A stretch of 64,000 nucleotides of DNA from Brenneria izbisi (GCF_025840185.1 NZ_JAMPJU010000013.1:44472-108471), one strand, 5' to 3'. Shown: positions 36,817 to 45,903, counted from the first letter of the stretch. Numbers and translations: made by a program. Notes: generated by a model from the sequence alone, not told the origin.

Positions 36817-39207
36817 ATGCCGCATGAGTTTCAAACAATCCATGTCTGCCTAATCAGCCAGGATGATGGGTTAATACAAGATTTAAAAGTAGTGCTTAAT
36901 AATATCAATACATTGCTGGACAGCAACGACAGCATGCCAACCGATAAATTGTTGTCAGACGAGGATTGCACAAAAAGTGACAGCATCCTCTATAAACAGA
37001 TTATCGAACAGGCAAATCAGTACATTTCACAGCATAAATACAAGGGTATCGCCCTGTCATTACTGCGTTTCGACTCAATTTCGGCGGCGCTTGAGGCATT
37101 GACGGCAGGTCATCAACCGCAATTTGTCTTCTTAGACGCCAGATACGAAGAACCTGGCGCGGAAGACCCATTTGTACCGTTTATCAGCAACCAACCTGAA
37201 ACCCGCTTTTCACCTTATTCAATGATACTGCTATGTCAGGAGGAATTTCTGAGAAAATGGATGTGTCAGTCGGGAAGCAGCAGACAAGTACGCGTACTGC
37301 ATCCCAATCCGTATCAACGTCGGGCCGACTTTCTGCGATTGATTCTGGGCCACCTGGAACACGCCTATTACAACCGCATGCTCATGCGAGTCTATCAGAA
37401 TACAGATGAGCCGGTGACGCTAGCGAAGACAATTCATCGTCATATGACCGCTCGCTGGGGCGATCAGTGGGACTTTCACTTCTATACCGGTTCCATGATA
37501 GCCCGGTTCATCAGTTCGATGAATACATTATTGCAAGGTTCAGACCACCGATGCCTGACTGGAAACAACGAACATTCTCTTGCCGTCAGCGCGTTGGCGG
37601 GCTGGCAGTTATATGACCGGCCCTATGTGATAGCCATGACCTCAGGCATGATTGACGAGATGCGCGGCACCCTGACAAACCTTAAACACGCTGCCGCGCC
37701 AGGCCTGATTGTCTGCGCCGATTCCCCCTCAACTATCTGGTATCCATTTCAGGGAACGGTCAACGCGGATAACAACGGTCATGCAGTGATTGCCGCTCGC
37801 GGCTTATGGCATTGTTTTATAAACTCGCCCGATGATATATCCACTGGAATGGAAGGCGCTTTCCAGGCTATTGATGAGCATCCGGCGCCAACCTTTATCA
37901 TGGCTACGCAAGCCATGCTCGAATCACAACTGGATGAGCCCACGCTCACAACACGGCCACCCGCCATCAAAACGGCGGATCTATCCGCGGCTCAGCGTGA
38001 ACGGCTAGATCAGGCGGTAGCGGCCATCAACCATGATAATACGCGAATGCTATGGCACTGTGATCGCCTCACGCCAGACGAACAAGTCCGTGTTATGCGA
38101 CTGGCAGAGAAAGCGGGCATTGGATTGGTCGATAGCATCATTCATCCCGGCAGCGTACCCACTTACCGGGAAAGCGCCCCCGTGGAAAACTATCTCGGCA
38201 CACTTTCCATGTACGGTTTTAACCGCGCAATCTATGAGTTTCTGGAAACGCCGCCTCAGCAAGACGAAAGCCGGCCCTGGTTGTTCTTTCTCAAAAGCAG
38301 AATTGAACAATCAGCGACGCCCTATTCGGAAGGTAAGCTCAAACGCAACTTCAACGTTGCCCAGGTCAACAGCAACACGGCGCATATGTCGCCATTCACC
38401 AGCCTGGCTCTGGATGTTCGGCTGGAAGATTTTCTTGACTATATAGAGCCGCGTCTGGATGTCGATAGCATCGTGCTGTCTCACCGCCGGACATTGCTTG
38501 AACAATTGCGGAATATTCAGGAGGCGGTGCCAATCGATCTCATCGAAACGATGCCGATGACGCCCAATTATTTCTTCCATCATTTAAATCTGCTGTTAAC
38601 CGATCTGATTCAACGGCAAGGCTATCGCTATACCGGCGTCTATGATGTCGGACGTTGCGGCTTATCAGCCATCCGCAATGTCGCGCGTACCGATACCGGC
38701 TTCTCCGGTTGGTATGGCCGCGCCTTGATGGGGGATGGCCTGATGTCGCTACCCTATATCGCGCTGAAAAACGAGCGCAACGTGCTGGCCTTTATTGGCG
38801 ATGGCGCTCGCGCAATCGCGCCGGACATAGAACAGCGTTTGATCTTGTCATCAGCTAAAGGCGTGGCGGCTCGCGGCGGCAACGTCACCGTCTTGTACCT
38901 GACCAATGGCGGGCTCTCCATGATCCAGAGCTATCTGGACAAGCGTCACCTGCCGAACGGCTATAAACAAGTCCATATCCCCATGGTCGGACGGGAGACC
39001 AAGCCTGAAGACTGCGTTATTGATGACATAAGCGTCCATCGCCGCACGATCCGCCAATTTTGCCCGAAACAGTTGGGCGAAGCGTTAATCACGCCAGGCC
39101 GCGTCAACTTCTTCGATGTCTGGCTCGGACACAACTCAGAGGGTGACGGCTTAAGCCTAATCTCAGAAGACTCCTGGAGCCGTCTACGTATTTCTCAAGA
39201 GGGATAA
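36817..39207 (+). CDS. PigD-like thiamine-diphosphate enzyme with receiver-like N-terminus
   Basis: In Serratia prodigiosin synthesis PigD is a ThDP enzyme that adds the acetyl unit of pyruvate to an enal (Stetter-type), giving a 3-acetyl-alkanal for PigE. This 796-residue protein has a ThDP-enzyme layout: a pyrimidine-binding-like middle (LAVSALAGWQLYDRPYVIAMTSG; APGLIVCADSP), a central domain, and a PP domain with GRALMGDGLMSLPYIAL and GDGARAIAPDIEQRL ending in VTVLYLTNGG (the GDG...N magnesium/ThDP motif). Residues 1-170 resemble a degenerate response-regulator receiver (QFVFLDARYE; RVLHPNPYQRRADFLRLIL). It is 2 nt from a PigE-like gene, which is the strongest support for the assignment. 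The real substrate is unknown. Confidence 0.65.
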   Translation: MPHEFQTIHVCLISQDDGLIQDLKVVLNNINTLLDSNDSMPTDKLLSDEDCTKSDSILYKQIIEQANQYISQHKYKGIALSLLRFDSISAALEALTAGHQPQFVFLDARYEEPGAEDPFVPFISNQPETRFSPYSMILLCQEEFLRKWMCQSGSSRQVRVLHPNPYQRRADFLRLILGHLEHAYYNRMLMRVYQNTDEPVTLAKTIHRHMTARWGDQWDFHFYTGSMIARFISSMNTLLQGSDHRCLTGNNEHSLAVSALAGWQLYDRPYVIAMTSGMIDEMRGTLTNLKHAAAPGLIVCADSPSTIWYPFQGTVNADNNGHAVIAARGLWHCFINSPDDISTGMEGAFQAIDEHPAPTFIMATQAMLESQLDEPTLTTRPPAIKTADLSAAQRERLDQAVAAINHDNTRMLWHCDRLTPDEQVRVMRLAEKAGIGLVDSIIHPGSVPTYRESAPVENYLGTLSMYGFNRAIYEFLETPPQQDESRPWLFFLKSRIEQSATPYSEGKLKRNFNVAQVNSNTAHMSPFTSLALDVRLEDFLDYIEPRLDVDSIVLSHRRTLLEQLRNIQEAVPIDLIETMPMTPNYFFHHLNLLLTDLIQRQGYRYTGVYDVGRCGLSAIRNVARTDTGFSGWYGRALMGDGLMSLPYIALKNERNVLAFIGDGARAIAPDIEQRLILSSAKGVAARGGNVTVLYLTNGGLSMIQSYLDKRHLPNGYKQVHIPMVGRETKPEDCVIDDISVHRRTIRQFCPKQLGEALITPGRVNFFDVWLGHNSEGDGLSLISEDSWSRLRISQEG

Positions 39208-39209
39208 CT

Positions 39210-41756
39210 ATGAAATTCGGTTTTATTGCCCACCCAACATCCAGAGAATTGCTGCATCAGGTCAAACTGGTCGATATGACAGGCCGTATGCTTGAGGAAC
39301 AGGCCAACGGCTACGATCCTGCGCGATGGCGTCAGCGCAATTTGGTTCCCTTTGTCGAATTCAGTCGCATCGTCAGCGCCTGTGGCGCGCAATGTGAAGG
39401 TATTTTACAATTCATGCCATTGACGGCTGAACAGATGCTAAGCCAGCCGCGACGCATCGCTGAACGCGTGGTCGAAGGCGTCAACGCGCTCAAAAGCGAG
39501 GGCGCGGAACTGGTTGGGCTTGGGGGCTTTACATCCATCGTCGGCAACCGCGGCCTACAGACGCTCGAACGCACCCAGGTTCCGGTAACTACCGGCAACT
39601 CGCTGACAGCCTATGCTACCTATATAAATCTGCTGGATGTTCTATCCGCTCTTGATATTCCTCCCGAGCAGGCGGAAGTTGCCGTACTGGGCTATCCCGG
39701 TTCAATCGCGCTGGCAGTCGCCCGACTGCTGGCCCCGAAGGGATGCCGATTGCATCTGGTGCATCGGGACGAAAAACAGCAATCCGCGATTCTGCTGAAT
39801 TATCTGCCGGAGCAATTTCACGGACAAGTCACGCTGCACGCCAACGTGGAAGCATGCTACGACAAAATCAAGCTGTTCGTGGCCGCGACGTCCAGCGGCG
39901 GCGTGATTGATCCACAACGGCTGGCGCCGGGCAGCGTGATCGTGGATGCGGCGCTGCCGAAAGATACGCAGCCAGGCTGGGAAAAGCGTGACGATATTCT
40001 GGTGATTGATGGCGGACTGGTATCGGCAAACGACACCGTAAACTTCGGCGCTTTGGCGTTAGGGTTGGATCCGAAGCGCAACCTCAATGGTTGCCTCGCC
40101 GAAACCATTATTCTCGCGCTGGAGGGACGGGCAGAACCTTTTTCGATCGGACGCGATTTGCCAGTCGACCGAGTGCTGGAAATTGGACGTATTGCCGAAC
40201 ATCATGGTTTTTTCCCGCGTCCCTTAACAAGCCAGGGCGAAACGGTAAATGAAGCTAAGTTCCATCAATTACGGCGTTTCCACGGCGGCAAACAGCCAGC
40301 AGCCCTGGACATAGATGACGATCCCCAACACCTTCGCACGGAAGTGCTGCGCTGTTTTGGCGAACACATCAACCCCGTCTTGCGTGAATTCTATGAGTTC
40401 AATCATGTCGAACGGGTTTTCAACCACGGGCAAGGATGCTGGCTAACCGATCTGGATGGCCGCCGCTATCTGGATTTTATGGCGGGCTACGGTTGTCTCA
40501 ATACCGGTCACAACCACCCACGCGTTATCGCCCAACTACAACACTACCTCACGCAACAGTATCCCACCTTCGTGCAATATCTGTCCGCGCCGTTGCATGC
40601 CAGTCTTCTGGCCAGGCGTCTATCCGAACTTACGCCAGGCGGACTGGAGCGCGTGTTCCTGAGCAACTCAGGAACTGAAGCCGTGGAAGCCGCGTTAAAG
40701 CTGGCGATGGCCGCCAGCAATAAAACTACGTTCGATAAACCTACGATTGATAAACCAACAATATTGTATTGCGCCAACGGTTACCACGGCAAAACGCTGG
40801 GGGCCTTGTCGGTGACGGGTCGCGAGAAACATCGCAAGGTATATGAACCGCTGCTGCCCCGCTGCGAGGAAATTCCGTTCGGTGACGCGACCGCTCTGCA
40901 AGCGCGGCTGCTCAAGGGAGACGTTATGGCTTTCATCATGGAACCCATCCAGGGAGAAGGCGGCGTCACCATGCCGCCGGATGGTTACCTTTCTGCGGTG
41001 CGCGCGCTGTGCTCCGAACATCAATGCCTGTGGATCCTCGACGAAATCCAGACCGGGCTTGGCCGTACCGGTAAGATGTTCGCCTGCCAGTGGGAGGATG
41101 TCTCTCCCGACATCATGGTATTGTCCAAATCCCTTTCCGGCGGACTGGTACCCATTGGCGCCACCCTTTCATCGAAAGAAGTCTGGCAACGCGCCTACGG
41201 TAATATCGATCGCTTTTCCTTGCACACCTCAACATTCGGCGGCGGAAATTTTGCGGCGGCGGCGGCGCTGGCCTCGCTGGATGTGATGGAACATGAAGAC
41301 CTGGCCGGCAACGCCCGTCTGGTCGGGGCTCATTTACGGCAAGGGCTGGAAGAGTTAGCCCGCAAGCACTACTTCATTAAAGAAGTCCGCGGACGAGGAC
41401 TGATGCTCGCCGTTGAATTCCAAAACGATATATCGGACGGCATTGAGGCCTTCGTCCAGGAAATGACCAGCAGACTGCCCGCCAAAGCCGCCGCTACCTA
41501 CCGGATGATGCCCATGAAAGCCCGCGATCATCTGGAAGCCGCCATGAAAGAGCTAGAGTCCACGATGGCGGACATGTTCGTGCTACGCATCATGACCAAG
41601 CTCTCTCAGGAACACAACATTCTGACCTTTGTGACGGCCAACAATAACCGGGTTATGCGAATCCAGCCGCCGCTGATTCTGTCACTGGAAGAAGCCGAAC
41701 TCTTCATCAAGGCGCTGAGTGAGGTATGCGACGAACTATCCACCTTTGAAGCATAA
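39210..41756 (+). CDS. PigE-like bifunctional thioester reductase / class III aminotransferase
   Basis: PigE in Serratia aminates a 3-acetyl aldehyde, which cyclises to 2-methyl-3-n-amyl-pyrroline. This protein has the same length (848 residues) and layout. Residues 1 to about 370 form a Rossmann reductase-like domain (MKFGFIAHPTSRELL, GAELVGLGGFTSIVGNRGL, VLGYPGSIALAVARLLAPKG, KLFVAATSSGGVIDP). The rest is a PLP aminotransferase with FMAGYGCLNTGHNHPRV, FLSNSGTEAVEAALKLA, ILDEIQTGLGRTGKMFACQWE and the Schiff-base lysine Lys640 in LSKSLSGGLVPIGA. A short duplicated insertion (FDKPTIDKPTI, about residue 508) precedes the YHGKTLG loop. Co-transcribed with the PigD-like gene; no PigB, PigC or bipyrrole genes follow. 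Confidence 0.75.
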   Translation: MKFGFIAHPTSRELLHQVKLVDMTGRMLEEQANGYDPARWRQRNLVPFVEFSRIVSACGAQCEGILQFMPLTAEQMLSQPRRIAERVVEGVNALKSEGAELVGLGGFTSIVGNRGLQTLERTQVPVTTGNSLTAYATYINLLDVLSALDIPPEQAEVAVLGYPGSIALAVARLLAPKGCRLHLVHRDEKQQSAILLNYLPEQFHGQVTLHANVEACYDKIKLFVAATSSGGVIDPQRLAPGSVIVDAALPKDTQPGWEKRDDILVIDGGLVSANDTVNFGALALGLDPKRNLNGCLAETIILALEGRAEPFSIGRDLPVDRVLEIGRIAEHHGFFPRPLTSQGETVNEAKFHQLRRFHGGKQPAALDIDDDPQHLRTEVLRCFGEHINPVLREFYEFNHVERVFNHGQGCWLTDLDGRRYLDFMAGYGCLNTGHNHPRVIAQLQHYLTQQYPTFVQYLSAPLHASLLARRLSELTPGGLERVFLSNSGTEAVEAALKLAMAASNKTTFDKPTIDKPTILYCANGYHGKTLGALSVTGREKHRKVYEPLLPRCEEIPFGDATALQARLLKGDVMAFIMEPIQGEGGVTMPPDGYLSAVRALCSEHQCLWILDEIQTGLGRTGKMFACQWEDVSPDIMVLSKSLSGGLVPIGATLSSKEVWQRAYGNIDRFSLHTSTFGGGNFAAAAALASLDVMEHEDLAGNARLVGAHLRQGLEELARKHYFIKEVRGRGLMLAVEFQNDISDGIEAFVQEMTSRLPAKAAATYRMMPMKARDHLEAAMKELESTMADMFVLRIMTKLSQEHNILTFVTANNNRVMRIQPPLILSLEEAELFIKALSEVCDELSTFEA

Positions 41757-41800
41757 GGTAATGCATCAGTTATAACCGGCTCCGAACATAGAGGATGAAC

Positions 41801-41826
41801 CGCACTGGCGCTACCGCGCCAGTGCG
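41801..41826 (+). terminator. Strong hairpin after the pigDE-like operon
   Basis: CGCACTGGCGC and GCGCCAGTGCG form a perfect 11-bp stem around TACC, 45 nt after the PigE-like stop. It lacks a proper T run, so termination may be partial. Confidence 0.55.
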
Positions 41827-41923
41827 CCATTAACCGGATGCTGACGGGCGCGAGCTCGCTTTACACCTTTGCCGATATACATCCCCGACAACACCACGTC
41901 ACAAAAAATTCACAATTCAATCG

Positions 41924-41952
41924 GAAACCACTTTCCCTCCGCAACGACTTAA
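41924..41952 (+). promoter_or_regulatory. Candidate hrp box (HrpL-type promoter)
   Basis: GGAAACC-N15-CGACTTA resembles the HrpL consensus GGAACC-N15/16-CCACNNA, with one extra A in the first block and one mismatch in the second. Upstream of a type III chaperone-effector pair such a promoter is expected. A strong terminator lies between it and the chaperone gene (42052-42088), so its target is unclear. Confidence 0.45.
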
Positions 41953-42051
41953 AAGTGAATAAAAAAACACACGTCTGACTCTTACGGATCTTTCTTCCTT
42001 TTGAGCCCTGAACAGAGAATATCGATGTCTATGCCTTAAACCATTTGTCCC

Positions 42052-42088
42052 GCCGTCTTGCTTCATGTTTCAGCAAGACGGCTTTTTT
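42052..42088 (+). terminator. Rho-independent terminator between hrp-like box and chaperone gene
   Basis: GCCGTCTTGCT and AGCAAGACGGC form a perfect 11-bp stem with a 9-nt loop followed by six T. It ends 27 nt before the chaperone start. It may close an upstream transcript of about 130 nt or attenuate chaperone-effector expression. Confidence 0.75.
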
Positions 42089-42114
42089 ATCGGTCAATAC
42101 AGGAAAATATAAAG

Positions 42115-42567
42115 ATGAGCTTGGAAATCTATCGGGCCTTAATAGATGGTTTCTGCGACCTCGCAGAGATCCCCCGCAGCGGCGTGATTTACGAACGCCC
42201 CAATTTCGAGATCGACGGCGTCGATTTTTCCCTACCCTATGTCCCACAGCCAGAACCCGGCCACATGGCGATCCACGCCGATCTAGGCGCATTGCGCGGT
42301 GAGTATTCGGCACAACAATCAATCGCGCTGCTGGATATGAATTTTCACCTTTTCAACGCGCCCTACGGTGCGGTGTTGGCTCGCAATCCCAAAACCGGAA
42401 ACATTCTGCTTATGGGCGCAGTCGGCCTTAAGCGCGCCTCCGCGCCCACGCTGTTGGCAGCGCTTTCCGCCTGCGCCGCCTTCGTGCGCCAATGGCGCGA
42501 GTCAGACGCCCCCCGCCCCGCACGCATGCCAACCCCAACCGCCGCGGCGCGCAAGCAACCCTATTGA
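42115..42567 (+). CDS. Type III secretion chaperone, CesT/ShcM-like
   Basis: Small acidic class IA chaperone (150 residues) expected to bind the N-terminal region of the adjacent effector and hand it to the type III ATPase. The first 100 residues have the CesT pattern: an N-terminal helix (LEIYRALIDGFCDLAEI), beta strands (FEIDGVDFSLPYV, HMAIHADLG), SIALLDMNFHLFNAPYGAVLARNPKTGNILLMG and a C-terminal helix. A Pro/Ala-rich tail follows. ATG 42115 is chosen over upstream in-frame codons because these overlap the terminator. It ends 13 nt before the effector start, as with ShcM-HopM1 in Pseudomonas syringae. Confidence 0.75.
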   Translation: MSLEIYRALIDGFCDLAEIPRSGVIYERPNFEIDGVDFSLPYVPQPEPGHMAIHADLGALRGEYSAQQSIALLDMNFHLFNAPYGAVLARNPKTGNILLMGAVGLKRASAPTLLAALSACAAFVRQWRESDAPRPARMPTPTAAARKQPY

Positions 42568-42580
42568 GAGAGGCACGATC

Positions 42581-44704
42581 ATGCGTATTAATGATATACA
42601 GCCACAGACACTCGCCTTGAGCGGCCTTCCCACTCAGCCAAAGGCGTCCGATATCGCGTCAACATCAACGGTCAGTGTGCGCCCATCAAGCAATCCTCCG
42701 CTACTGAGCGGACAGCGCGAACGTCCAGCGTCCTTCAATGCGCCGCAGCCTCAGGCGTTAAAATTGCCGGAGCGCCATCAACAACTGTTTGATGATTACC
42801 GCTTGGATCTGATGGAGCGCGGCAGTACGGACATGTCTCATGTCAATGGCGCGCTTCCCCGCCTGTTGGGAGGTTTGCTGGAAACCAATCCCGGCTCGCG
42901 TTTCAACGAGGTGGCGGCTTATCTGCCGGGAATATCGCCGCCGCCGCGTCTGGCCGATCCGGTTTTTACCGATCGGCTTAATGAGATTGCGGCACGCAGT
43001 GAACTGCATTCTCCCCCGGATATCCAGGAAACCGCCCAGGTTTTCGCCGACTATGCGGGCAAGTTGGGCGACTACCTGGAACATGCTCATCTCCTGCACG
43101 ATAGCGCGTTGCGCGAACCGAACCTCAGCCAGACGGATCGCATGGATATCCGCCGCAGTCAGACAGCGTTGGCGTCAGCGGCGCGCGAGGCGATCAAGAG
43201 CGTTCCCGACGCGCTTGAGACGAGCATGAACAAGGTTAACGCCAACCTGACGCTGCTCGAACACGAACTTAACGAGACGGCGCCTTCGGATGACCGTGTT
43301 AAGACGATCCAGACGGAGATGGACGCACATAAGCAGACTCTGTCGTTCCTGCAAGGCGTACAAACCGACTATCAGGGGCATTCCAAGGTTAAGCATCTTG
43401 CTACCGTGCAGGCTCACCTCAATCTGGAGGATGTTCGGGAGCGCCTGTCCAGACCGCTGGAAGCGACGGAGAAAGGAAAGATCATCGTGGGATCGGCTAT
43501 CGTTCAGGGCGTTCAGACATTCCTGCATCTGGGAGAAGTTCGTTCCTGGATGAATATCGCCGCGAGCAGCCAGATCCCCCGGAACGATGCGCAGGGTACG
43601 TTGGGACGATCCGTCATGGCGGGCAGCGTCACCGGGTTTGCGCATGAGGCCATCAGCGGACTGATGAAACCCATTCTGGAAGACGGTTTGCAAGCGTTGG
43701 GCGTTCCAGGGCTTAAACCCGTTAAGGCTGATACCATCGTTCCCAAACCCTTGCGCTCGGCTGTTGGCGAGTACGGTGAGATGGTGAAAAAATCGTCACA
43801 TACCCTGACCGAGGAAACGACCCAGGCGGATCAGGAACGTTTGCGCGTCAGCAATAAACAATTACGCAGCGATACCGTTCTGGCGCTGGGGGATTCGATA
43901 GCCTTTCTCCCACGCGGCGCCATTCAGGTGCTGCGTCAAAGCCTTGACGATGTCAGCGCCAAGGATCTGACGACACCGCATATTCTCTCAGGATTCGGCG
44001 CACTGGGTTCCAGTACGGCAGGCGCGATCAAAGCGGCAGTGCAACTTCATACGGCCTACACCGATCCCCAGGGACGTAAATTCGCCATCTTCGAACCGCA
44101 ACGGACACCCCAGACGAGCATCGGCGACAAGATCAAGCAAAGTCTGGACATCACGCAAGACAAGGTGCGCAGCAATTTCTACAGTAAAATGGCGTCGGCG
44201 GTGCAAGGGTCGTTCATCAGCGGGCTGATGCCTAAAGCGGATTCGTCGGCATCGCTCAGCGGCGGACAACGCGCCAGGAATGCTTTGCTCGGTATGATCT
44301 CGCCGATTACCTATACCTCATCCATTTACAGCAATCAGGCTGTTTCCGCGGAAATTAAAGCGCGTAAAGGAACAATCGAACCAGGGGATCGCCTGACCAA
44401 CGCCGCTTTCAACATCGCGGCCCAACACAAAACCCAGCTTCCGCGCGCGACCAGCGCGGATAGCCACCTGCGCAAGCTGGAGAGCGCCTACCACGCGCTG
44501 CGCGGAGCGCTACAGGTGGCGCCCCAGGCCACCACCGAAGTGCTGAATCTGCTGGATCGCGGCGTGACCGAAGGCGTGCGTCGGGTCGCCGCCGCAGTAA
44601 CAACCGACAAGCCGGCGGCGAACCGGGCCATAGACAACCCACAGCCACCGTCCGCCCGTGCCGGGGAAACAGCCCCTCCCCCATCGGCGGGCAATGGAGA
44701 ATAG
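42581..44704 (+). CDS. HopM1-family type III effector
   Basis: 707 residues (P. syringae HopM1 is 712). HopM1 is delivered into plant cells, where it destabilises the vesicle-trafficking protein MIN7 and promotes water-soaking. The first 50 residues are Ser/Thr/Pro/Gln-rich, as in type III signals. Recalled HopM1 blocks have clear counterparts: THLGYVRLS versus FLHLGEVRSW, AGIAHETVNSVVKPM versus TGFAHEAISGLMKPI, YVDPQGRKIPVF versus YTDPQGRKFAIF, RTTFYSKALSGIQSSA versus RSNFYSKMASAVQGSF, and YHMGRGALQLASQ versus YHALRGALQVAPQ. GAGAGAGG lies before ATG 42581; the longer open frame is discarded because it overlaps the chaperone. No hrp/hrc apparatus gene is visible in the window. Confidence 0.8.
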   Translation: MRINDIQPQTLALSGLPTQPKASDIASTSTVSVRPSSNPPLLSGQRERPASFNAPQPQALKLPERHQQLFDDYRLDLMERGSTDMSHVNGALPRLLGGLLETNPGSRFNEVAAYLPGISPPPRLADPVFTDRLNEIAARSELHSPPDIQETAQVFADYAGKLGDYLEHAHLLHDSALREPNLSQTDRMDIRRSQTALASAAREAIKSVPDALETSMNKVNANLTLLEHELNETAPSDDRVKTIQTEMDAHKQTLSFLQGVQTDYQGHSKVKHLATVQAHLNLEDVRERLSRPLEATEKGKIIVGSAIVQGVQTFLHLGEVRSWMNIAASSQIPRNDAQGTLGRSVMAGSVTGFAHEAISGLMKPILEDGLQALGVPGLKPVKADTIVPKPLRSAVGEYGEMVKKSSHTLTEETTQADQERLRVSNKQLRSDTVLALGDSIAFLPRGAIQVLRQSLDDVSAKDLTTPHILSGFGALGSSTAGAIKAAVQLHTAYTDPQGRKFAIFEPQRTPQTSIGDKIKQSLDITQDKVRSNFYSKMASAVQGSFISGLMPKADSSASLSGGQRARNALLGMISPITYTSSIYSNQAVSAEIKARKGTIEPGDRLTNAAFNIAAQHKTQLPRATSADSHLRKLESAYHALRGALQVAPQATTEVLNLLDRGVTEGVRRVAAAVTTDKPAANRAIDNPQPPSARAGETAPPPSAGNGE

Positions 44705-45267
44705 GTTTATCACATCGACATAACGTCGCCATATTAACAACGCTCACGGATGGGGCGAGTGGTGAGTACCGCCAACGCCCCTGCAACTTGAATGATGATG
44801 GGTATATCGCCTGAAAGATAATGATTCGGTTTATTCCCCCTATATTAGCAAGGTTATATTTACCTCCCGACCACCAACATTATAATTGTTACGTTAATTA
44901 AGTAATTAAACTGGAAAATAATAAAATTCCATTCCCCACTTTAATTCGATGAAAATAAACGCGATTGTCATAATAATGTAATATTAAATATTACTGTCGC
45001 AAGTAATAAATCTCACAATAAGTTTTTCCTATCAACAAGCAAACAAAACATAAAGTACTGATTTAAATATGTTTTTAAATTTAAAAATGATATTAAAAAT
45101 ACAACAAAATATAAGAATCTTCTTAATCAACAGGTCTTGTCATAAAACATAGAACTAAATTTAATAATACGGAACTTACTTATGTGTAAGTTTAAAAATA
45201 ATGGTTCCTCTCCCCTTCTCGTTGAGAGGGTGAATATCAATCTGTTTTCTAAAGCGAGATATTTGAT
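44705..45267. other. AT-rich intergenic region after the effector
   Basis: About 560 nt. GGGGCG at 44753 and CGCCCC near 44782 could form a terminator stem for the effector. The rest is strongly AT-rich without a convincing gene, resembling the region before the pigDE-like operon, so the 36-45 kb block is bounded by low-GC DNA on both sides. Confidence 0.45.
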
Positions 45268-45903
45268 TTGACGACATTAAAACCCCTGTTAGCTAAAAAT
45301 CGTAGCTGGGCTACGCTGCGCCGTCAGCGTCATCCGCACTATTTCAGAAAACACACGCAAGGCCAGCAGCCGCACTCATTGTGGATCGGCTGTTCCGATA
45401 GCCGCGTCCCTGCCGAAGTGTTGACAGGCTCTGATCCCGGTGAACTCTTCGTCCATCGCAATATTGCTAATATGGTGGTAGCAGACGACGACAATTTCAT
45501 GAGCGTTCTGCAATATGCCCTCGAATACCTGCATGTTTCCCGCATTGTGCTGTGTGGTCACTACGGCTGCGGCGGCGTGCAAGCCGCCGTTAACCTGCCC
45601 GAAATGACGCTCGCCAGCGAGGATTCGCCGCTCTCCCGCCGCATCACCCAACTGCGCGAGGCCATCTCATCACAGATTACCGCCTCGCCCCATACCGAGG
45701 CTGACGAAAGCACGCGTCAGAATCAGTTGGTTGAAGCAAACGTACTGGCGCAGTTCGCTCATTTGATCGCTTGCGAACCCGTGCGGCAAGCCTGGCGCAA
45801 TGGCGTCGAGCTTGACGTTTTTGGCTGTGTTTACGATCTGCACACCGGTCACCTGAAAGAACTTATCCACCGGCACGCGCAGGAACAGGAGGAATCCCCA
45901 TGA
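45268..45903 (+). CDS. Beta-carbonic anhydrase
   Basis: Interconverts CO2 and bicarbonate in the cytoplasm. It has 211 residues with a TTG start at 45268. With this start the zinc and catalytic residues fall at Cys42, Asp44, Arg46 (CSDSR) and His98, Cys101 (HYGCGG), the same numbering as E. coli Can, which supports it. The C-terminus is typical (VYDLHTGHLKELI). The stop overlaps the SulP start (ATGA), so the pair probably works together, the enzyme acting on bicarbonate moved by the transporter. Confidence 0.92.
   Translation: MTTLKPLLAKNRSWATLRRQRHPHYFRKHTQGQQPHSLWIGCSDSRVPAEVLTGSDPGELFVHRNIANMVVADDDNFMSVLQYALEYLHVSRIVLCGHYGCGGVQAAVNLPEMTLASEDSPLSRRITQLREAISSQITASPHTEADESTRQNQLVEANVLAQFAHLIACEPVRQAWRNGVELDVFGCVYDLHTGHLKELIHRHAQEQEESP

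Noticed and set aside
42368..42580. Upstream extension of the effector
   Set aside because: Overlaps the chaperone in another frame and is Pro/Arg/Trp-rich; ATG 42581 has GAGAGAGG before it and a type III-like N-terminus.
44409..44786. Minus-strand frames at the effector C-terminus
   Set aside because: Cys/Arg/Pro-rich shadows of the GC-rich effector end.
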